A stretch of 64,000 bases of DNA from Heterocephalus glaber (Eukaryota; Chordata; Mammalia; Rodentia; Bathyergidae): contig NW_004624747.1 of NCBI RefSeq assembly GCF_000247695.1, positions 12,760,931-12,824,930 on the forward strand. The letters are read 5' to 3'. Every line of letters starts with the position of its first letter. Position 1 is the stretch's first letter. This document shows, one piece after another, positions 1-10,272 of the stretch. Under the pieces are notes generated by a model that saw only the letters and a list, made by a program, of their open reading frames with translations, was not told the DNA's origin and searched no databases. The position numbers and the translations under genes were made by a program.

Positions 1-272
1 TTGTTCTGAATTGCAAGAAAATGAACATGTTCTATTAAACACACATGACTGGAACCTTCTGCAAAGAGTTTGCCAAATTCAAGGTTAAGGCTACAGTGTT
101 CAACCAGACTGCCCCACCAGCCACAAGTTTGGGGGTCCCCAGCTGGTTTCACTTAAGACCAGCTGGCTACAAATTTGGAGGTTCCTACTACTCCTTCAGG
201 TTCACTAGAATCACTTCCAGAACTCAGGAAAGCTCTCTTCTTATGACTACAGTTTTCCTATAACAGACACAA
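1..272. other. intergenic, nothing recognised
   Basis: I see no gene, repeat family or low-complexity tract in this stretch. Confidence 0.4.
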
Positions 273-418
273 ACCAGGCAGGGTGATGCACTCCTGTAAT
301 CCCAGCGCTCAGGAGACCAAGCCAGGAGGACCACCAGGGTTCAAGGCCAGCCTGTGCTACATAGTGAGTTCAAGTCCAACCTGACCTATATAGTAAGACC
401 TAGTCTCAAAAAAAAAAA
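273..418 (+). mobile_element. B1 SINE
   Basis: Contains the 7SL-like core CTGTAATCCCAGCGCTCAGG, then GCCAGCCTG, and ends in CTCA plus an 11-A tail. It has the B1 internal-duplication layout (CTACATAGTGAGTTCAAG followed by a second CAACCTGACCTATATAG). Confidence 0.85.
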
Positions 419-424
419 CCCAAT

Positions 425-516
425 GGCCAGGGATTTAGTTCAGTGGTTCCGTTGCCTGCCTCGCAAGCTCAAGGACCTGAGTTCGATCCCCAGTACCAAA
501 ACAAAACAAAACAAAA
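425..516 (+). mobile_element. ID SINE (tRNA-Ala derived)
   Basis: A-box GATTTAGTTCAGTGG and B-box GAGTTCGATCCCC are followed by AGTACC and an A/C-rich tail (CAAAACAAAAC). The A-box carries one change from TAGCTCAGTGG. Confidence 0.85.
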
Positions 517-1267
517 GAAAGTAAAAAAACAAAAACAAAAACGTAGTTACCAAGTCCAAGCTACAAAGTGTGACAACACTCAGAGAAGGTGGTCCAACAG
601 AGAAACTCTCCTGGACCTTGGGTATCCAGAGATGTCCCTGGAGGCAGATGGTACCAGCCACATGGCTGACCTCTAATCCCCAGCTGCTCCTGAGTCTTTC
701 GTATCCAGCTCACCTGAGAAGGGACGCACAGTGGCAGGTTTCAAAGCACTCACCATAGATCACATTGTTACACTGGCAGCTAAAGCCCCGGGGAGAAAAA
801 GACCCAAATCTCTGATCAGGCGGCACCTTAGCAGGGTCCACCTCTCTCTGGGTAAAGTTGACTCTTTGCTGTTGTCTTTTTACCACTGCTGCCCCCTGCC
901 TTAGCCCACAACCCCCGTGTGTCATGCAGCTTTGATGAGGGGTCAGTTAGGATGTTTTCAGGTGAAGGTCAGTACAAGCACAAAAGTCCTGAAGTTCAAT
1001 GCCTGGGAAGGAGGTCACAGGATAACGGAGACAGAGGCTGGAGCGAGGGTTACCGCTGCATGCCAAGGGTCACCAGAGACACAGAAATTTAGAGTCAGCA
1101 AGGAAGGATCCTGCTCAGCAAGACTCTGGATGTACGTGAAAAATGATGTGCGTGTGGCAGTGACGTGTTGCAGCTGGCACAGTCACGTTGGAGACAAGTC
1201 AGCAGATGGGCACACCAACCCTGATGCCTGTGCCCCACCAGCAGTCCCTAAACAGATAATGAGAAAT
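517..1267. other. intergenic, nothing recognised
   Basis: Mixed-composition sequence with short chance reading frames only. None shows a start context, splice sites or a family resemblance I can name. Confidence 0.4.
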
Positions 1268-1462
1268 TGATTTTATTTTGTTTGTTGCTATATCAGGGCT
1301 TGAACACAGGACCTTTGCAACTGAGCCATGTCTCCAGCCTTCTTTATTTATTTATTTAGAGACAGGGTCTCATCAAGTTGCTAAATTGCTCAAACCTTTG
1401 ATCCTTCTGCCCCAACCTCCCCGATAACTGGGATTATAGATGTGCACCACCACACCGAGCCC
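1268..1462 (-). mobile_element. B1-ID composite SINE
   Basis: On the + strand an eroded ID complement (GGGCTTGAACACAGGACC to GAGCCATGTCTCCAGCC) is followed by an ATTT run and a B1 complement (AGAGACAGGGTCTCATCAAG to GTGCACCACCACACC). On the minus strand this reads B1 followed by ID, the same composite seen many times in this window. Confidence 0.75.
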
Positions 1463-1689
1463 GAGATATTTCTAAAAGCACGCAGATCTCTATGTGCACT
1501 CCTTTCACACAACGCCTACAAGCTGCTGCAGACCAATAACTGGTCTCTGTCCAAACACCACGGGGCACCTGGCCTGGCCCTTTCTTGTCATGTCCCTGGC
1601 TGAGTGGCAATCAAAGCTAAGAGCAGTGGGGATAAGCACATCCTTGCCTTCTTAGCTTCCACTAAAAAAGGCGAATCAGAACAGATGCA

Positions 1690-1834
1690 GGCCAGGCACG
1701 GTGGTGCACACTTGTAATCCCAGCACTCGGGAGGCTGAGGCAGGAAGATTGCTCTGAGTTTGAATCCAGCCTGGGCTACACAGTGAGTTGAAGACCAGCC
1801 TGAACTACACAGCCAGACCCTGTTTCAAAAAACA
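1690..1834 (+). mobile_element. B1 SINE
   Basis: Starts GGCCAGGCACGGTGGTGCAC, continues CCCAGCACTCGGGAGGCTGA and ends CAGACCCTGTTTCAAAAAAC. The 5' GGCCAGGC..GGTGG box is well kept, so this is a relatively intact copy. Confidence 0.9.
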
Positions 1835-2474
1835 AAATGAAATGAAACAGAAAAGTAATAATAATTTAAAAAATAAATATGCAGGTCATTAAGACTCAGT
1901 GGCCCCTCCCTCCTCAGCCTGTCCACCCTGGGTCAGCTTGCATCTGTGTTTCCTCCACTGCAGAGTGAAGGAGGTGGAGGGGAAGAAGAAACTCACAGGG
2001 GTCAGCCTGGCTCCTGGAGACCTGTGATCCCATCCCCACCACTACTTCCACCCGCCTGGTCTTGGTAGCCCCTACCCCGTACCCCTGTGGCTGCAGTGCT
2101 CACTTTACCAAGAAACCAACGCTGGCCTCAGACTGGGATCCAGTGTACCACACCTACAGCCATGATCCATTTTGTGGGCATCACACCTGTCGCCCAGAGT
2201 GGCGCCATCTGCCAGGCTCCAGCTCCCAGGGGACCCACGGGCTGCCACTTGCCTGCCCAGGGTCTGATCATGGTCATTTGCATCTCCTCTGCTCTGCAGT
2301 GCAAATATGCATGCACACCTCTTTTAATGCCTTTTGCCCTTTTGGTAGTCTAGAGATGAGAAAATGGAGAAACAAAAAGCTAAGACTGTAATAAGGAATG
2401 TAGCTCTTGAAACAACTAAAATAAAGCTAATGATGCAACAAATGGAGGGTTCTAGCCTTGATCAGAATCCTCAG
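1835..2474. other. intergenic, nothing recognised
   Basis: GC-moderate unique sequence. A 109-codon frame at 2062-2391 exists but has no family resemblance and overlaps other open frames, so it is not called. Confidence 0.4.
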
Positions 2475-2622
2475 ATTTTTTTTTTTTTTGAGGCAGGGTC
2501 TCACTCTGTAATTCAGGCTGACCTTGGACTATGTAGCCCAGCCTGGCCTCAAACTTGCTGGCGATCCTCCTGCCTCAGCCTCCCAGTGCTGGGATTACAG
2601 GTGTGCACCACCACACCCAGCC
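2475..2622 (-). mobile_element. B1 SINE
   Basis: A T15 run leads into GAGGCAGGGTCTCACTCTG, then CCTGCCTCAGCCTCCCAGTG and GTGCACCACCACACCCAGCC: a full-length B1 in reverse orientation. Confidence 0.92.
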
Positions 2623-3206
2623 ATAATCCTCAATCTTATTGCCCTAAAACTACTCCATCTATAGCCTTCTCTGGATGAGCTGAGCCCAGCCAGCTATCCT
2701 GTGTTCTTTGGGCCAGACTCCTTGCCTCTATCCTTCACTCCTCACATTCTCTCATATCCTACCCTCCACTGACCCGGAAATCAATATGTTTCCCCAGAAT
2801 AAAAAAACAAAGCAATCCCAAAGTTGGGTGAGATGGATGATATATTATCAGGAGACAAATTTCTCTGTACTTTCTTGCTCAGTAGTCCAGAAGGTCAGCT
2901 TCACTGAGGGCCAATTCTCTCATGTTCACAAAGTGGTTGCCACAACTCACTGAGACACATTAGCCTCCTGGGGACAGGAGAAATACCAGCCTCCAATAGC
3001 AACCCCTTCTTTGTATCTCATTGGTCCAGTATCTCTTAATCAATCACTGGCAAAAGGGGATAAAAGTATCAAAATTGATTTAGGGTAATGGTTCTCAAAG
3101 CATAATCTCAACAATCCAGCATCTGTCACCCCTGGGAACCAGTCTCACCCCCAAAGATCAGAAACTCTAAGAGTAGCCCAGAGAGCTCAGATTTTTATAA
3201 GCCCTT
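2623..3206. other. intergenic, nothing recognised
   Basis: No gene or repeat family recognised in this stretch. Confidence 0.35.
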
Positions 3207-3590
3207 TGTTATGACCTGTGTTTAGATGTCCCCGCAAAGCTTCATGCCGTCATAAGTGGGGCTTTCTCAGGTGTGGCTGAATCTGAAGTGTGTGATACTG
3301 GGATTAAGGGCGTGTGATTACTAAGCCAGTCCACTGATTGGTTTGGTGCTATCCTAGTTCCCAGTATCCTAGGTAGTCTAAAAGGGGCAGAAAGAAGCTG
3401 CTAAGGTCTCTTGCTTGCTTTGCTGCCTTCTACCCACCATAAATGCTCTAAGATTCCTGATTGCCATGCCACCCTGCCTCAGAGCAAGCTGACTATGGAC
3501 TGAAACCTCTACAAACCGTGACCCAAATAAAACTTTCCTTCCTTAACTTTGAGTATTTTGTCTCAGCAACAAGAAAAATAACTAAGATAC
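3207..3590 (+). mobile_element. solo LTR, ERVL-MaLR-like
   Basis: Begins TGTTATGACCTG and has the late segment GGACTGAAACCTCTACAAACC, an AATAAA signal at 3526-3531, and the end GAGTATTTTGTCTCAGCAACAAG..AACTAAGATA. That end resembles the conserved 3' end of mammalian MaLR LTRs (TATTTTGTCACAGCAA..ACTAATA). No internal retroviral region is present. The family is recognised from memory, so the subfamily is not given. Confidence 0.6.
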
Positions 3591-3665
3591 CCTCCAAAGA
3601 TCCTGGTACCCTGTAAAATTGAGGAACCATTGCCATAGAAAAAGAACAGGTTTGAGGGGAGGGGT

Positions 3666-3737
3666 TGGCAATACTGGGGATTGCACCCAGGTTCTCTAGC
3701 ATACTAGACAAGTGCTCTACCACTCAGCCACCTCCAT
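3666..3737 (-). mobile_element. ID SINE
   Basis: Complement of an ID: ACTGGGGATTGCACCCAGG is the B-box end and GTGCTCTACCACTCAGCCACC the A-box end. This form (TAGAG.. after the A-box) is an older ID variant than the TTCCGCC-type copies elsewhere. Confidence 0.75.
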
Positions 3738-3998
3738 GGTAGCACAGGGGACTTCTCAACCCATCCTTAAGGTGCAAGCCGGGAGGTGATTTTGGATGTG
3801 GGGGAGGTGTGGTGAGGGTGGGAGGGGAGGGAGTCCCTCTGCAACACCACCACACACCCATCTGGAGACCGTAAGGGAGTCTCCTCCCCTGCAGTCCTTC
3901 CAAGGAAAGGGACAAATCCCAGGGAGGGAAAGCAAGCCTCCTATCATACATTCTGTAACTGGATCTCACGACCATCCTTTACTAGAGGTGTTATTAAA

Positions 3999-4140
3999 TT
4001 CTTCTTCCTCCTCTGCTCCTCCTCCTCCTCCTCCTTCTTCTTCTTCCTCTTCTTCTCCTTCTTCTTCTTCTTCTTCTCCTCTTCCTCCTCCTCCTCCTCC
4101 TCCTCCTCCTCCTTCTCCTCCTCCCCCTTCTTCTTCTTTC
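3999..4140. repeat. polypyrimidine (TTC/TCC)n tract
   Basis: About 142 bp in which the + strand is almost entirely C and T in triplets CTT, CTC and CCT, with one G at 4014. It sits at the tail side of the following minus-strand SINE, so it probably grew from a SINE A-rich tail. Confidence 0.95.
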
Positions 4141-4281
4141 ACTACTGGGGATTGAACCCAGGGACACTGTACCACTCAAGTACATCCTTGTCTCTTTTTA
4201 AGTTTGAAACAGGGTCTTGCAAACTTCCTGCCTTAGCTTTCTGAGTAGTTGGGCTTACAGGTGTGCCACCACATCCAGCTT
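4141..4281 (-). mobile_element. B1-ID composite SINE
   Basis: ID complement (ACTGGGGATTGAACCCAGGG..CATCCTTG) followed by a B1 complement (GAAACAGGGTCTTGC to GTGTGCCACCACATCCAGC). Confidence 0.75.
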
Positions 4282-4467
4282 AAATTCCATTTGGACCAGT
4301 AGGGACACAGGGGTTCAGAGAAATAGCTGCGTACAGTCTGGTCCTCCCATCTACGCCCCATGAGACATCCAATCCTTCCTTCAGGGACCTACTGATGGTG
4401 GAAATTTGTCTAGATAACTCTAAAACAATCACAAAGGTAACTAAAAACTAGTGTCCCTTTTCTGTTT

Positions 4468-4516
4468 TTTTTTTTGAGACAATGTCTAAGTAGCCCAGGC
4501 TAGCCTCAAACTCACT
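4468..4516 (-). mobile_element. B1 fragment
   Basis: A T9 run is followed by GAGACAATGTCTAAGTAGCC and CTAGCCTCAAACTCAC, the start of a reversed B1 that then stops. Confidence 0.55.
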
Positions 4517-4696
4517 AAACTAGTGTGCTTTTTATTGTCATCATGCAAAAGCTATTCTAAACTATGTCAGTGGTAAAATTCTCTTTCCTGAGTTATACAA
4601 GGTCTGAATATTTGCTGTGGAGTTTTTATAGTATATATAAAATAATATTATAAACATAAAATATAAAATAAGGAAAGATGTAACATACAACACAAA

Positions 4697-4883
4697 GCCT
4701 GACATAGTGGCTGCAATCCTTGTAATCCTAGCACTCTGGGAGGCTGAGGCAGGAGAATCCCAAGTTCAAGCCTAGCCTGGACAATTTAGCAGCTTAGCAA
4801 GACTCTGTCTCGAAATAAAAAATTAAACAAGGGTTGGGGATGTAGCTCAATGCAAAGGCCCTTGGTTCAATCCCCAGTACCAC

Positions 4884-4888
<5 letters not shown>
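4697..4888 (+). mobile_element. B1-ID composite SINE
   Basis: B1 half with CCTAGCACTCTGGGAGGCTG and CAAGACTCTGTCTCGAAAT, then an A-rich linker, then an ID half (TTGGGGATGTAGCTCA..GGTTCAATCCCCAGTACCAC). Confidence 0.85.

Positions 4889-4937
<49 letters not shown>
4889..4937 (+). repeat. (AG)n microsatellite
   Basis: About 24 perfect AG units directly after the ID end of the preceding SINE. Confidence 0.97.
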
Positions 4938-4941
<4 letters not shown>

Positions 4942-4982
4942 GATTACAACACAAATGATACAAATTTAAAATTAGCACTTTT

Positions 4983-5080
4983 GGGGCTGGGGATTTAGCT
5001 CAGTGGTGCTGCCACCTGCCCTACAAACGCAAGGACCCAAGTTTGATCCCCGGTACCAAAAAATAAAAATAAAAATAACA
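4983..5080 (+). mobile_element. ID SINE
   Basis: GGGGCTGGGGATTTAGCTCA with a good A-box, then AGTTTGATCCCCGGTACC and an (AAAAAT)n tail. Confidence 0.9.
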
Positions 5081-5212
5081 CTTTTTGATACCTTACATTG
5101 CCACAAACATCATAGTCTGCATGGAAGTTAATTTGGAGAATTCCCATTCATGTAGCTCGTCCCTGACACAGGTGGAATCAGTTATGGGAATGATGATCTC
5201 AAGATAAGTTAG

Positions 5213-5303
5213 TTTGTTTGTTTGTTTGTTTGTTTGTTTTTCCAGTACCAGGAATCAAACTCAGGACTTTGTGCTTGCCAGGCAGGCATGGCATTCCCAG
5301 CAC
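5213..5303 (-). mobile_element. ID SINE
   Basis: (TTTG)n tail complement, then CCAGTACCAGGAATCAAACTC and GCTTGCCAGGCAGGCATGGC. It is truncated before the A-box complement. Confidence 0.75.
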
Positions 5304-5378
5304 AAGGTGAGTTTATAATAGTACAGTACTGCTGGGCACCGTGTAGGACTCCAGTCCAAATGGTAGTACATATTCCTA

Positions 5379-5902
5379 CAATAGCCCTCTATATCTGCAG
5401 GTTCAATATCTATGGATTCACCACTATGGTTCAGAAATTATATTTTTAAAAATCACATCTTAAAAAAAAAAAATCACATCTTACTGAATCTGTGCAGGCC
5501 TTTGTCTTTTTTTGTTTGTTGGGTTTTTCCCAAGGCAGGGTCTCACTGTGTAGTCCAGGCTGGCCTTGAACTCACTACATAGCCCAGGCTGACCTCTAAC
5601 TCAAGATGATCCTCCTGCCTCAGCCTCCCAAGTGCTGGGATTACAGGTGTGTGCCACCACACCTGACTTTCAAAGCTTTTTCTTGTCTTTATTCCCTAAA
5701 CAATAGGGTGTAACAAGTATTAAACACAGCATGTCCATTGTATAAGGCATTATAAGTCAACTAGAAATGACTTAACATATAATGGGAAGGCGTGCATAGT
5801 TCCATGCAAACGTGTTTTTATGTGAGGGACTTGAGCACCCACGAAGTACAGTCTATGTGGGGGTCGTGGACCCGAACTCCCACCGACAAGAGTGACAACT
5901 GC
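5379..5902. mobile_element. Tigger-like (Tc1/mariner) non-autonomous DNA transposon
   Basis: The left end TAGCCCTCTATATCTGCAGG..TATGGATTCACC and the right end GAGGGACTTGAGCACCCACG..GACAACTGCA look like the paired ends of the common mammalian Tigger elements, whose ends read roughly GTCCCTCnGTATCTG. A B1 SINE (5505-5668) is inserted inside. No transposase frame remains. Family assignment is by remembered consensus. Confidence 0.5.
5505..5668 (-). mobile_element. B1 SINE nested in Tigger relic
   Basis: CAAGGCAGGGTCTCACTGTG, a duplicated AGCCCAGGCTGACCTC block, CCTCAGCCTCCCAAGTGCTG and GTGTGTGCCACCACACCTGA. Confidence 0.9.
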
Positions 5903-6802
5903 ACAGTGACACCAATGACACAGAGACAGAACTTGTCCTGCTTCCTCCCGCCACTCTACATGAACATTTGGAGTTTTTGTGTTTAAAATTTCAAACAGTG
6001 AAACCGTGAGCAGCAAGGTGTGATACTTTTATTTGGCTAAATTCACACATGAAATAGTTTTACTGAATTTAAATAATATTTCGAAAACTGGAATGTGTTC
6101 CTCCCTCCTGTTAATTGTTTTTAGATGAAAGAAGGGATCGAGAACAGGAGGATCATTACTGATCAGTTACGTGATTGATTCTGAAAATATTCTTGTTATC
6201 CAGAGGAAGGGAGGGCTGGAAATGATGTCAGATGCAGTCCTTGGCATATCTGGAGCTGTTTGCACACCTAGGTCTTGAATTCTGACCTCCCCAGGCCTTT
6301 CATCCATTCCTTAGAGGACATGTTTCAGACAGACCACTTTGCACGCTCCGTCACCTCGAGAGCTTCAAAGACCACGGGGACCTTCAAAGCCTGTGGCATC
6401 CGGGACTCTGAGCTGTTTGGGAGAGGTCAGGCGCACCTGTAAGGACACACTGGGCCAGGAGTCACCCCGGCTATGGCCACGTGACTGAGGGCAAATCACT
6501 CTCTCAGCCCTCCTTTCCATCACTACAATGGCATTAAGGATCTTCATAATCACTTGGGGTTAATATGAGGATTAGATAAACTAATTTATTATTGTCTTAC
6601 TGTGATTACTCATTCCTTTTTTTCTCCACCTTCTAAGGGAAGAGAATTCTTACTGACTCAGCTCCACACCTGTCCATTACTTCTCAGCAATGACCTATAC
6701 CTTGGGAGAAAAGTAGTAAAATATTTAGAGAGATGAGTGGAATCCTCCTTGGGGAGACTACTTGAAACAGGAAGGAATGTCTTCAAAAATGTTACTTATA
6801 CT
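5903..6802. other. intergenic, nothing recognised
   Basis: About 900 bp of unique-looking sequence. No coding exon, repeat family or CpG cluster was recognised. Confidence 0.4.
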
Positions 6803-6933
6803 AGCTGGGTGTAGTAGCCCACACCTATAAGCCCAGCACCCTACAAGGCTGACACAGGAGGATCACAAGTTCAAGCCCAGCTTCGACAACTTAGCAATTT
6901 AGTGAGAACCTGTCTCAAAAAAAAAAAAAAAGA
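6803..6933 (+). mobile_element. B1 SINE, eroded
   Basis: GCTGGGTGTAGTAGCCCACAC, CAGGAGGATCACAAGTTCAAG and GAACCTGTCTC followed by a 15-A tail. Confidence 0.75.
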
Positions 6934-6939
6934 TAAATA

Positions 6940-7480
6940 TACAATCATGTGATATAGCTATTCCACTCATAGGAAAATGCCCAAGAGAAATAAAAGCTCA
7001 CATCCACACTGGAGTTGTGCACAAATTTTTGCAGCAGTTTTATTTGTCCTAGCTAAATATCAGAAACAACCTAAATGACCATCAGCCAGTGAATGGATAA
7101 GCACAATGTGGGCTATCTACACTATAGAACACTACTCGGCAACAACAGCAAAAGGGAACTATCAATACATACACACAAACACGGTGACTCTCAAAATAAT
7201 GATGCTGAGTTTGAAAGAAGACAGAAAATGAGTCTGTGCTGTCTGATCTTATTTCTATAAAACTGTTGAAAATGCAAATTTACCTGCAGGAACAGAAGGT
7301 AGACTGACTAGTAGTTACTTGGGAACAGAAGTAGTGCAGCATAGGCAGGAAAAAGGGATTACCAGGGCTGTGCGGAAAGTTTTAGGAGTAATTTTTAGGA
7401 CACATCACGTGTCACCTAATGACAGGATACTCTCTGAGAAACATTGGGCAATTTTGACATTGTGCAAAGATTATAAAGTC
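6940..7480 (+). mobile_element. old L1 3' fragment (L1M-like)
   Basis: Sequence typical of the last part of mammalian L1 ORF2 and the 3'UTR: GTGATATAGCTATTCCACTC, CCTAAATGACCATCAGCCAG, TGAATGGATAAGCACAATGTG and GAACACTACTCGGCAACAACAG. The frame is broken throughout. Confidence 0.75.
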
Positions 7481-7530
7481 CACTCACACAAACTAAGGTG
7501 ACTATGCCCAGTGATAGACTCTCACTGGAC

Positions 7531-7733
7531 TGCTTTTTTTTTTTTTTTGGTATTGAAGATTGAACCCAGGACCTTTGCACTGAGCTACATCCTCAGCCTT
7601 TTAAAATTTCCTATTTTGAGACAGAGTCTTACTAAATCACTAAATTGTCCAGGCTGGGCTGGAACTTGTGATCCTCCTGCCTCAGCCTCCCAGAATACTG
7701 AGATTACAGGTGTGAGCCACCACACCCGGCTGA
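7531..7733 (-). mobile_element. B1-ID composite SINE
   Basis: A T16 run, then GGTATTGAAGATTGAACCCAGG..CATCCTCAGCC (ID complement), then TTTTGAGACAGAGTCTTACT to GTGTGAGCCACCACACCCGG (B1 complement). Confidence 0.85.
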
Positions 7734-7937
7734 CTAGTGTCTTATATGCATACAGTCCATCAGTGACCTAGAAGTTGTTATGTGTTGTGTGTGGCTGTAT
7801 TAATTATCTTGATTATGGACACAGCTTCACAGGGGCATACTTATGTCAAAACTTATCAAAGAGCTCACTTTAACTGGCTGAAGTGTATCGCATGTAGATT
7901 ATAGTTCACGGGAGCTCTTTTTAAAACTCCTACCCCA

Positions 7938-8028
7938 GGGGCTAGGAGAGTAGCTCAGGAGCAGAGCATTTCCCAGGCATGCACAAGGCCCTGAGTCCTG
8001 TCCTCGGCACTGAAAAAAAAAAAAAAAA
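7938..8028 (+). mobile_element. ID SINE, older variant
   Basis: GGGGCTAGGAGAGTAGCTCA, CACAAGGCCCTGAGTCCTG and GGCACTG followed by a 16-A tail. Confidence 0.75.
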
Positions 8029-8384
8029 GGTACTCACTCTGACATTTTCTGAGAGTGTGAGAAAATATTTTAATTACTTTCAATTGCAATTACATTTTGC
8101 TGTCAAATAAGTCCTCCCGTAGAGACTAGGGCCACCGGAAGCCTTGGCTAGACTTGGCTTCGCACACCTAGGTTTTATTGGCTTTGTTTACTCCCATGGA
8201 ATAAATCCAGGGAGAAAAATTGAGCTATTCCTCCTTCCCTAAATAATTATTTGAGGGGACAATGATGTTTTAGAATAAGGAGAAAATACGCCAGGAGACC
8301 ATTAATGGGCAATCTGGGAACAGTAGAGTTAGAGATCACAGAGCTCTGGGACCCACTTGCCCATTGCAAATTAATATTTTTCGT

Positions 8385-8510
8385 TTGTTTCTTTGTTTCT
8401 GAGACAGACTCTCACTATGTAGTTCAGGATGGCCTTGAACTGACAGCAATTCTCCTGCATGAGCCTCCAGAGTGCCGGGATTACAGACCTGTGCCACCAC
8501 GCCCAGCTGA
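8385..8510 (-). mobile_element. B1 SINE
   Basis: TCTGAGACAGACTCTCACTATG, CAATTCTCCTGCATGAGCC and CCTGTGCCACCACGCCCAGC. Confidence 0.88.
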
Positions 8511-8756
8511 TACCTTTGTTTTTATAAATTCCTAAGAATTTTGTTTTGTGCTCACATATCCTGGGATTATAATGCAGGTAAATTCTCTTTAAAAGGGTCA
8601 TTATGTAAGAACTATCATTTGTAAAATGAATTTGTTCATTCTACAAATATGTGTAGTGAGTGACCATCTTACTAGTGATTACAGCTTACTCCACACTTGC
8701 TTGGCACACCTCTAAGTGCTTTACAGGAATTAATCATTGATCTTCAAAAACCAAGT

Positions 8757-8937
8757 ATGTACTGGACACGAAGGCACATCCTAGCACTTTGGGAGGCTGA
8801 GGCAGGAGAATCACAAATTCAAGGCCAGCCTGAGCAACTTAGCCAGACCCTGTCTATAAAAAAAGGGCTGGGGATGCTGCCCAGTGCAAAGGCCTTGGGT
8901 TCAATCCCTGATGCTGCAAAGAAGTAAATAAATACCA
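8757..8937 (+). mobile_element. B1-ID composite SINE
   Basis: B1 half (CCTAGCACTTTGGGAGGCTG..CAGACCCTGTCTATAAA) joined to an ID half (GGGCTGGGGATGCTGCCCAG..GGTTCAATCCCTGATGC) and an AAAT tail. Confidence 0.85.
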
Positions 8938-8961
8938 CGTATTTAAGGCTGGTACTTGTAT

Positions 8962-9230
8962 GCCTTAGTCTGCGTGGGCTGCTATAGCATAATAGCATAG
9001 ACTAAGAAATTGATTTCTTATAGATCTGGAGACAAGGAGGTCCAGGTCAAGGTGCTGGCAAGGCAGGTTTCCTTCTGAGGCCTCTTGGCCTGTGCCTCCT
9101 CTCCTATCAGATCAGAGCCTTAAAGACCTAATCTCCAAATGCCCTACCTTGGGACATAGGGTTCCAGGGTTTCAGTGTATTAAATGGGTGTGGGGCAACG
9201 ACACCATCATTCAGTCTAGAACAGTTATTG
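8962..9230 (-). mobile_element. MLT1/MST-like LTR (ERVL-MaLR)
   Basis: The + strand shows TTAGTCTGCGTGGGCTGCTATA, GGTCCAGGTCAAGGTGCTGG, CCTAATCTCCAAATGCCC and a terminal CATCATTCAGTCTAGAACAG. In that order these resemble an MLT1-class LTR read backwards. No internal region is present. Confidence 0.6.
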
Positions 9231-9290
9231 TCCCCATTTTACAGATGAGGAAAATAAAGCACTGGGCACAGACAAAGAATGGTCAACAAA
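9226..9290. mobile_element. MIR-like fragment
   Basis: TCCCCATTTTACAGATGAGG is the well-known MIR-type core, followed by AAAATAAAGCAC. Only this short part is recognisable. Confidence 0.4.
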
Positions 9291-9394
9291 ATAGATGCTT
9301 CTCCCTCCCCTCCCAAGTTTACAGTCTGATGGGACAGACAGAAGTTAAATCCCCAAATCGGACGTCACCAGGAAGAAGAAGCAGAGAGAGCTAA

Positions 9395-9655
9395 ATGAGA
9401 GGGTCAGGAGGGAAGACTTCGCTGAGCAAGGGCTGGGTGAGAACAAAGGCTGTGCCACAGAGGGCTGAGAGTAAAAGCCAGGGGCAGACAGGAGCAAGGG
9501 ACATTCTAGAAGCTGAAGTGTGGACATCAGCAGAAAGCCACAGGGCAGGCAGCGCTGGGGCTGATCCTGCAGGAGTGAGACAGACTTGGCCTTTGAGGCA
9601 ATGGGGAGCCACTGAAGGCTCTATGCAGGATACCAACATGGTCAGATTATAGTAT
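9395..9655. mobile_element. ancient mammalian interspersed repeat, class uncertain
   Basis: The block GCAATGGGGAGCCACTGAAGG..AACATGGTCAGATTA and the preceding GGCCACAGAGGGCTGAGAG-type purine-rich text resemble an old repeat found across mammals. I cannot name the family with confidence. Confidence 0.3.
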
Positions 9656-9689
9656 ATCTTTTTGGAAGGTTCTTTGGTGATGCTCACTG

Positions 9690-9822
9690 GTTGTTTGTTT
9701 GTTTGTTTGTTTTGAGACAGGGTCTTACTATGCAGCCCAGGTGGCCCCCAACTCCCAGTGATCCTCCTGCCTCGGCCTCCCGAGTGCTGGGATGACAGGC
9801 ATGTGCCACCACACCCGGCTTG
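9690..9822 (-). mobile_element. B1 SINE
   Basis: (TTTG)n, then TTTTGAGACAGGGTCTTACT, CCTCGGCCTCCCGAGTGCTG and CATGTGCCACCACACCCGGC. CpG sites are retained, which suggests a younger copy. Confidence 0.9.
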
Positions 9823-10049
9823 GAAGGTTCTTTGGGTGGGATGAGGACACAATGGTAGAATGAGTGATATTTCCTCCAGAGCTATTTTAAATAGACCCCA
9901 CCCTCTCCCTCCACCAAGTGTAAATAGCTTGGCTCACTGTATATAAAACTGCGGAGAATGTGGATTTTGCAAAGTTAGGGTAGTGTCAATCACAAGCAGC
10001 TGACATATTTGAGCACTTGTAATGTACCTTGCCTTTCTGCTCTTTTCTT

Positions 10050-10272
10050 CTTTTTTTTTCTTCTTCAGTACTGACACTTGAACCCAGGGTTTCCCACCTG
10101 CTAAGCAAGTGCTGTACAACAGAGCTACACCTCCAGTACTTCTTTGCTTTTGTTTTTGTTTTGTTTTGAGACAGGGTCTTGTTAAGTTGTCCAGGCTGAC
10201 CTTGAACTTGCAATCCTCCTGCCTCAGCCTCCTCAGTAGCTGGAATTACAGGCATGTGCCACCGTGCCCACT
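10050..10272 (-). mobile_element. B1-ID composite SINE
   Basis: ID complement (CAGTACTGACACTTGAACCC..AGAGCTACACCTCCAG), a (TTTTG)n linker, then B1 complement (GAGACAGGGTCTTGTTAAG to CATGTGCCACCGTGCCCAC). Confidence 0.85.

Noticed and set aside
424..510. tRNA-Ala-like sequences as functional tRNA genes
   Set aside because: These have tRNA-like A and B boxes but end in GGTACC plus A-tails, recur dozens of times and often show target duplications. They are ID SINEs.
3796..4185. Open frames rich in Ser/Pro, Glu/Gly and Arg across the pyrimidine tract
   Set aside because: Produced by the triplet repeat on all frames; not coding.
4889..4937. CRISPR-like or other regular arrays
   Set aside because: All regular arrays here are mono-, di-, tri- or tetranucleotide microsatellites without spacers. 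This is a mammalian sequence.
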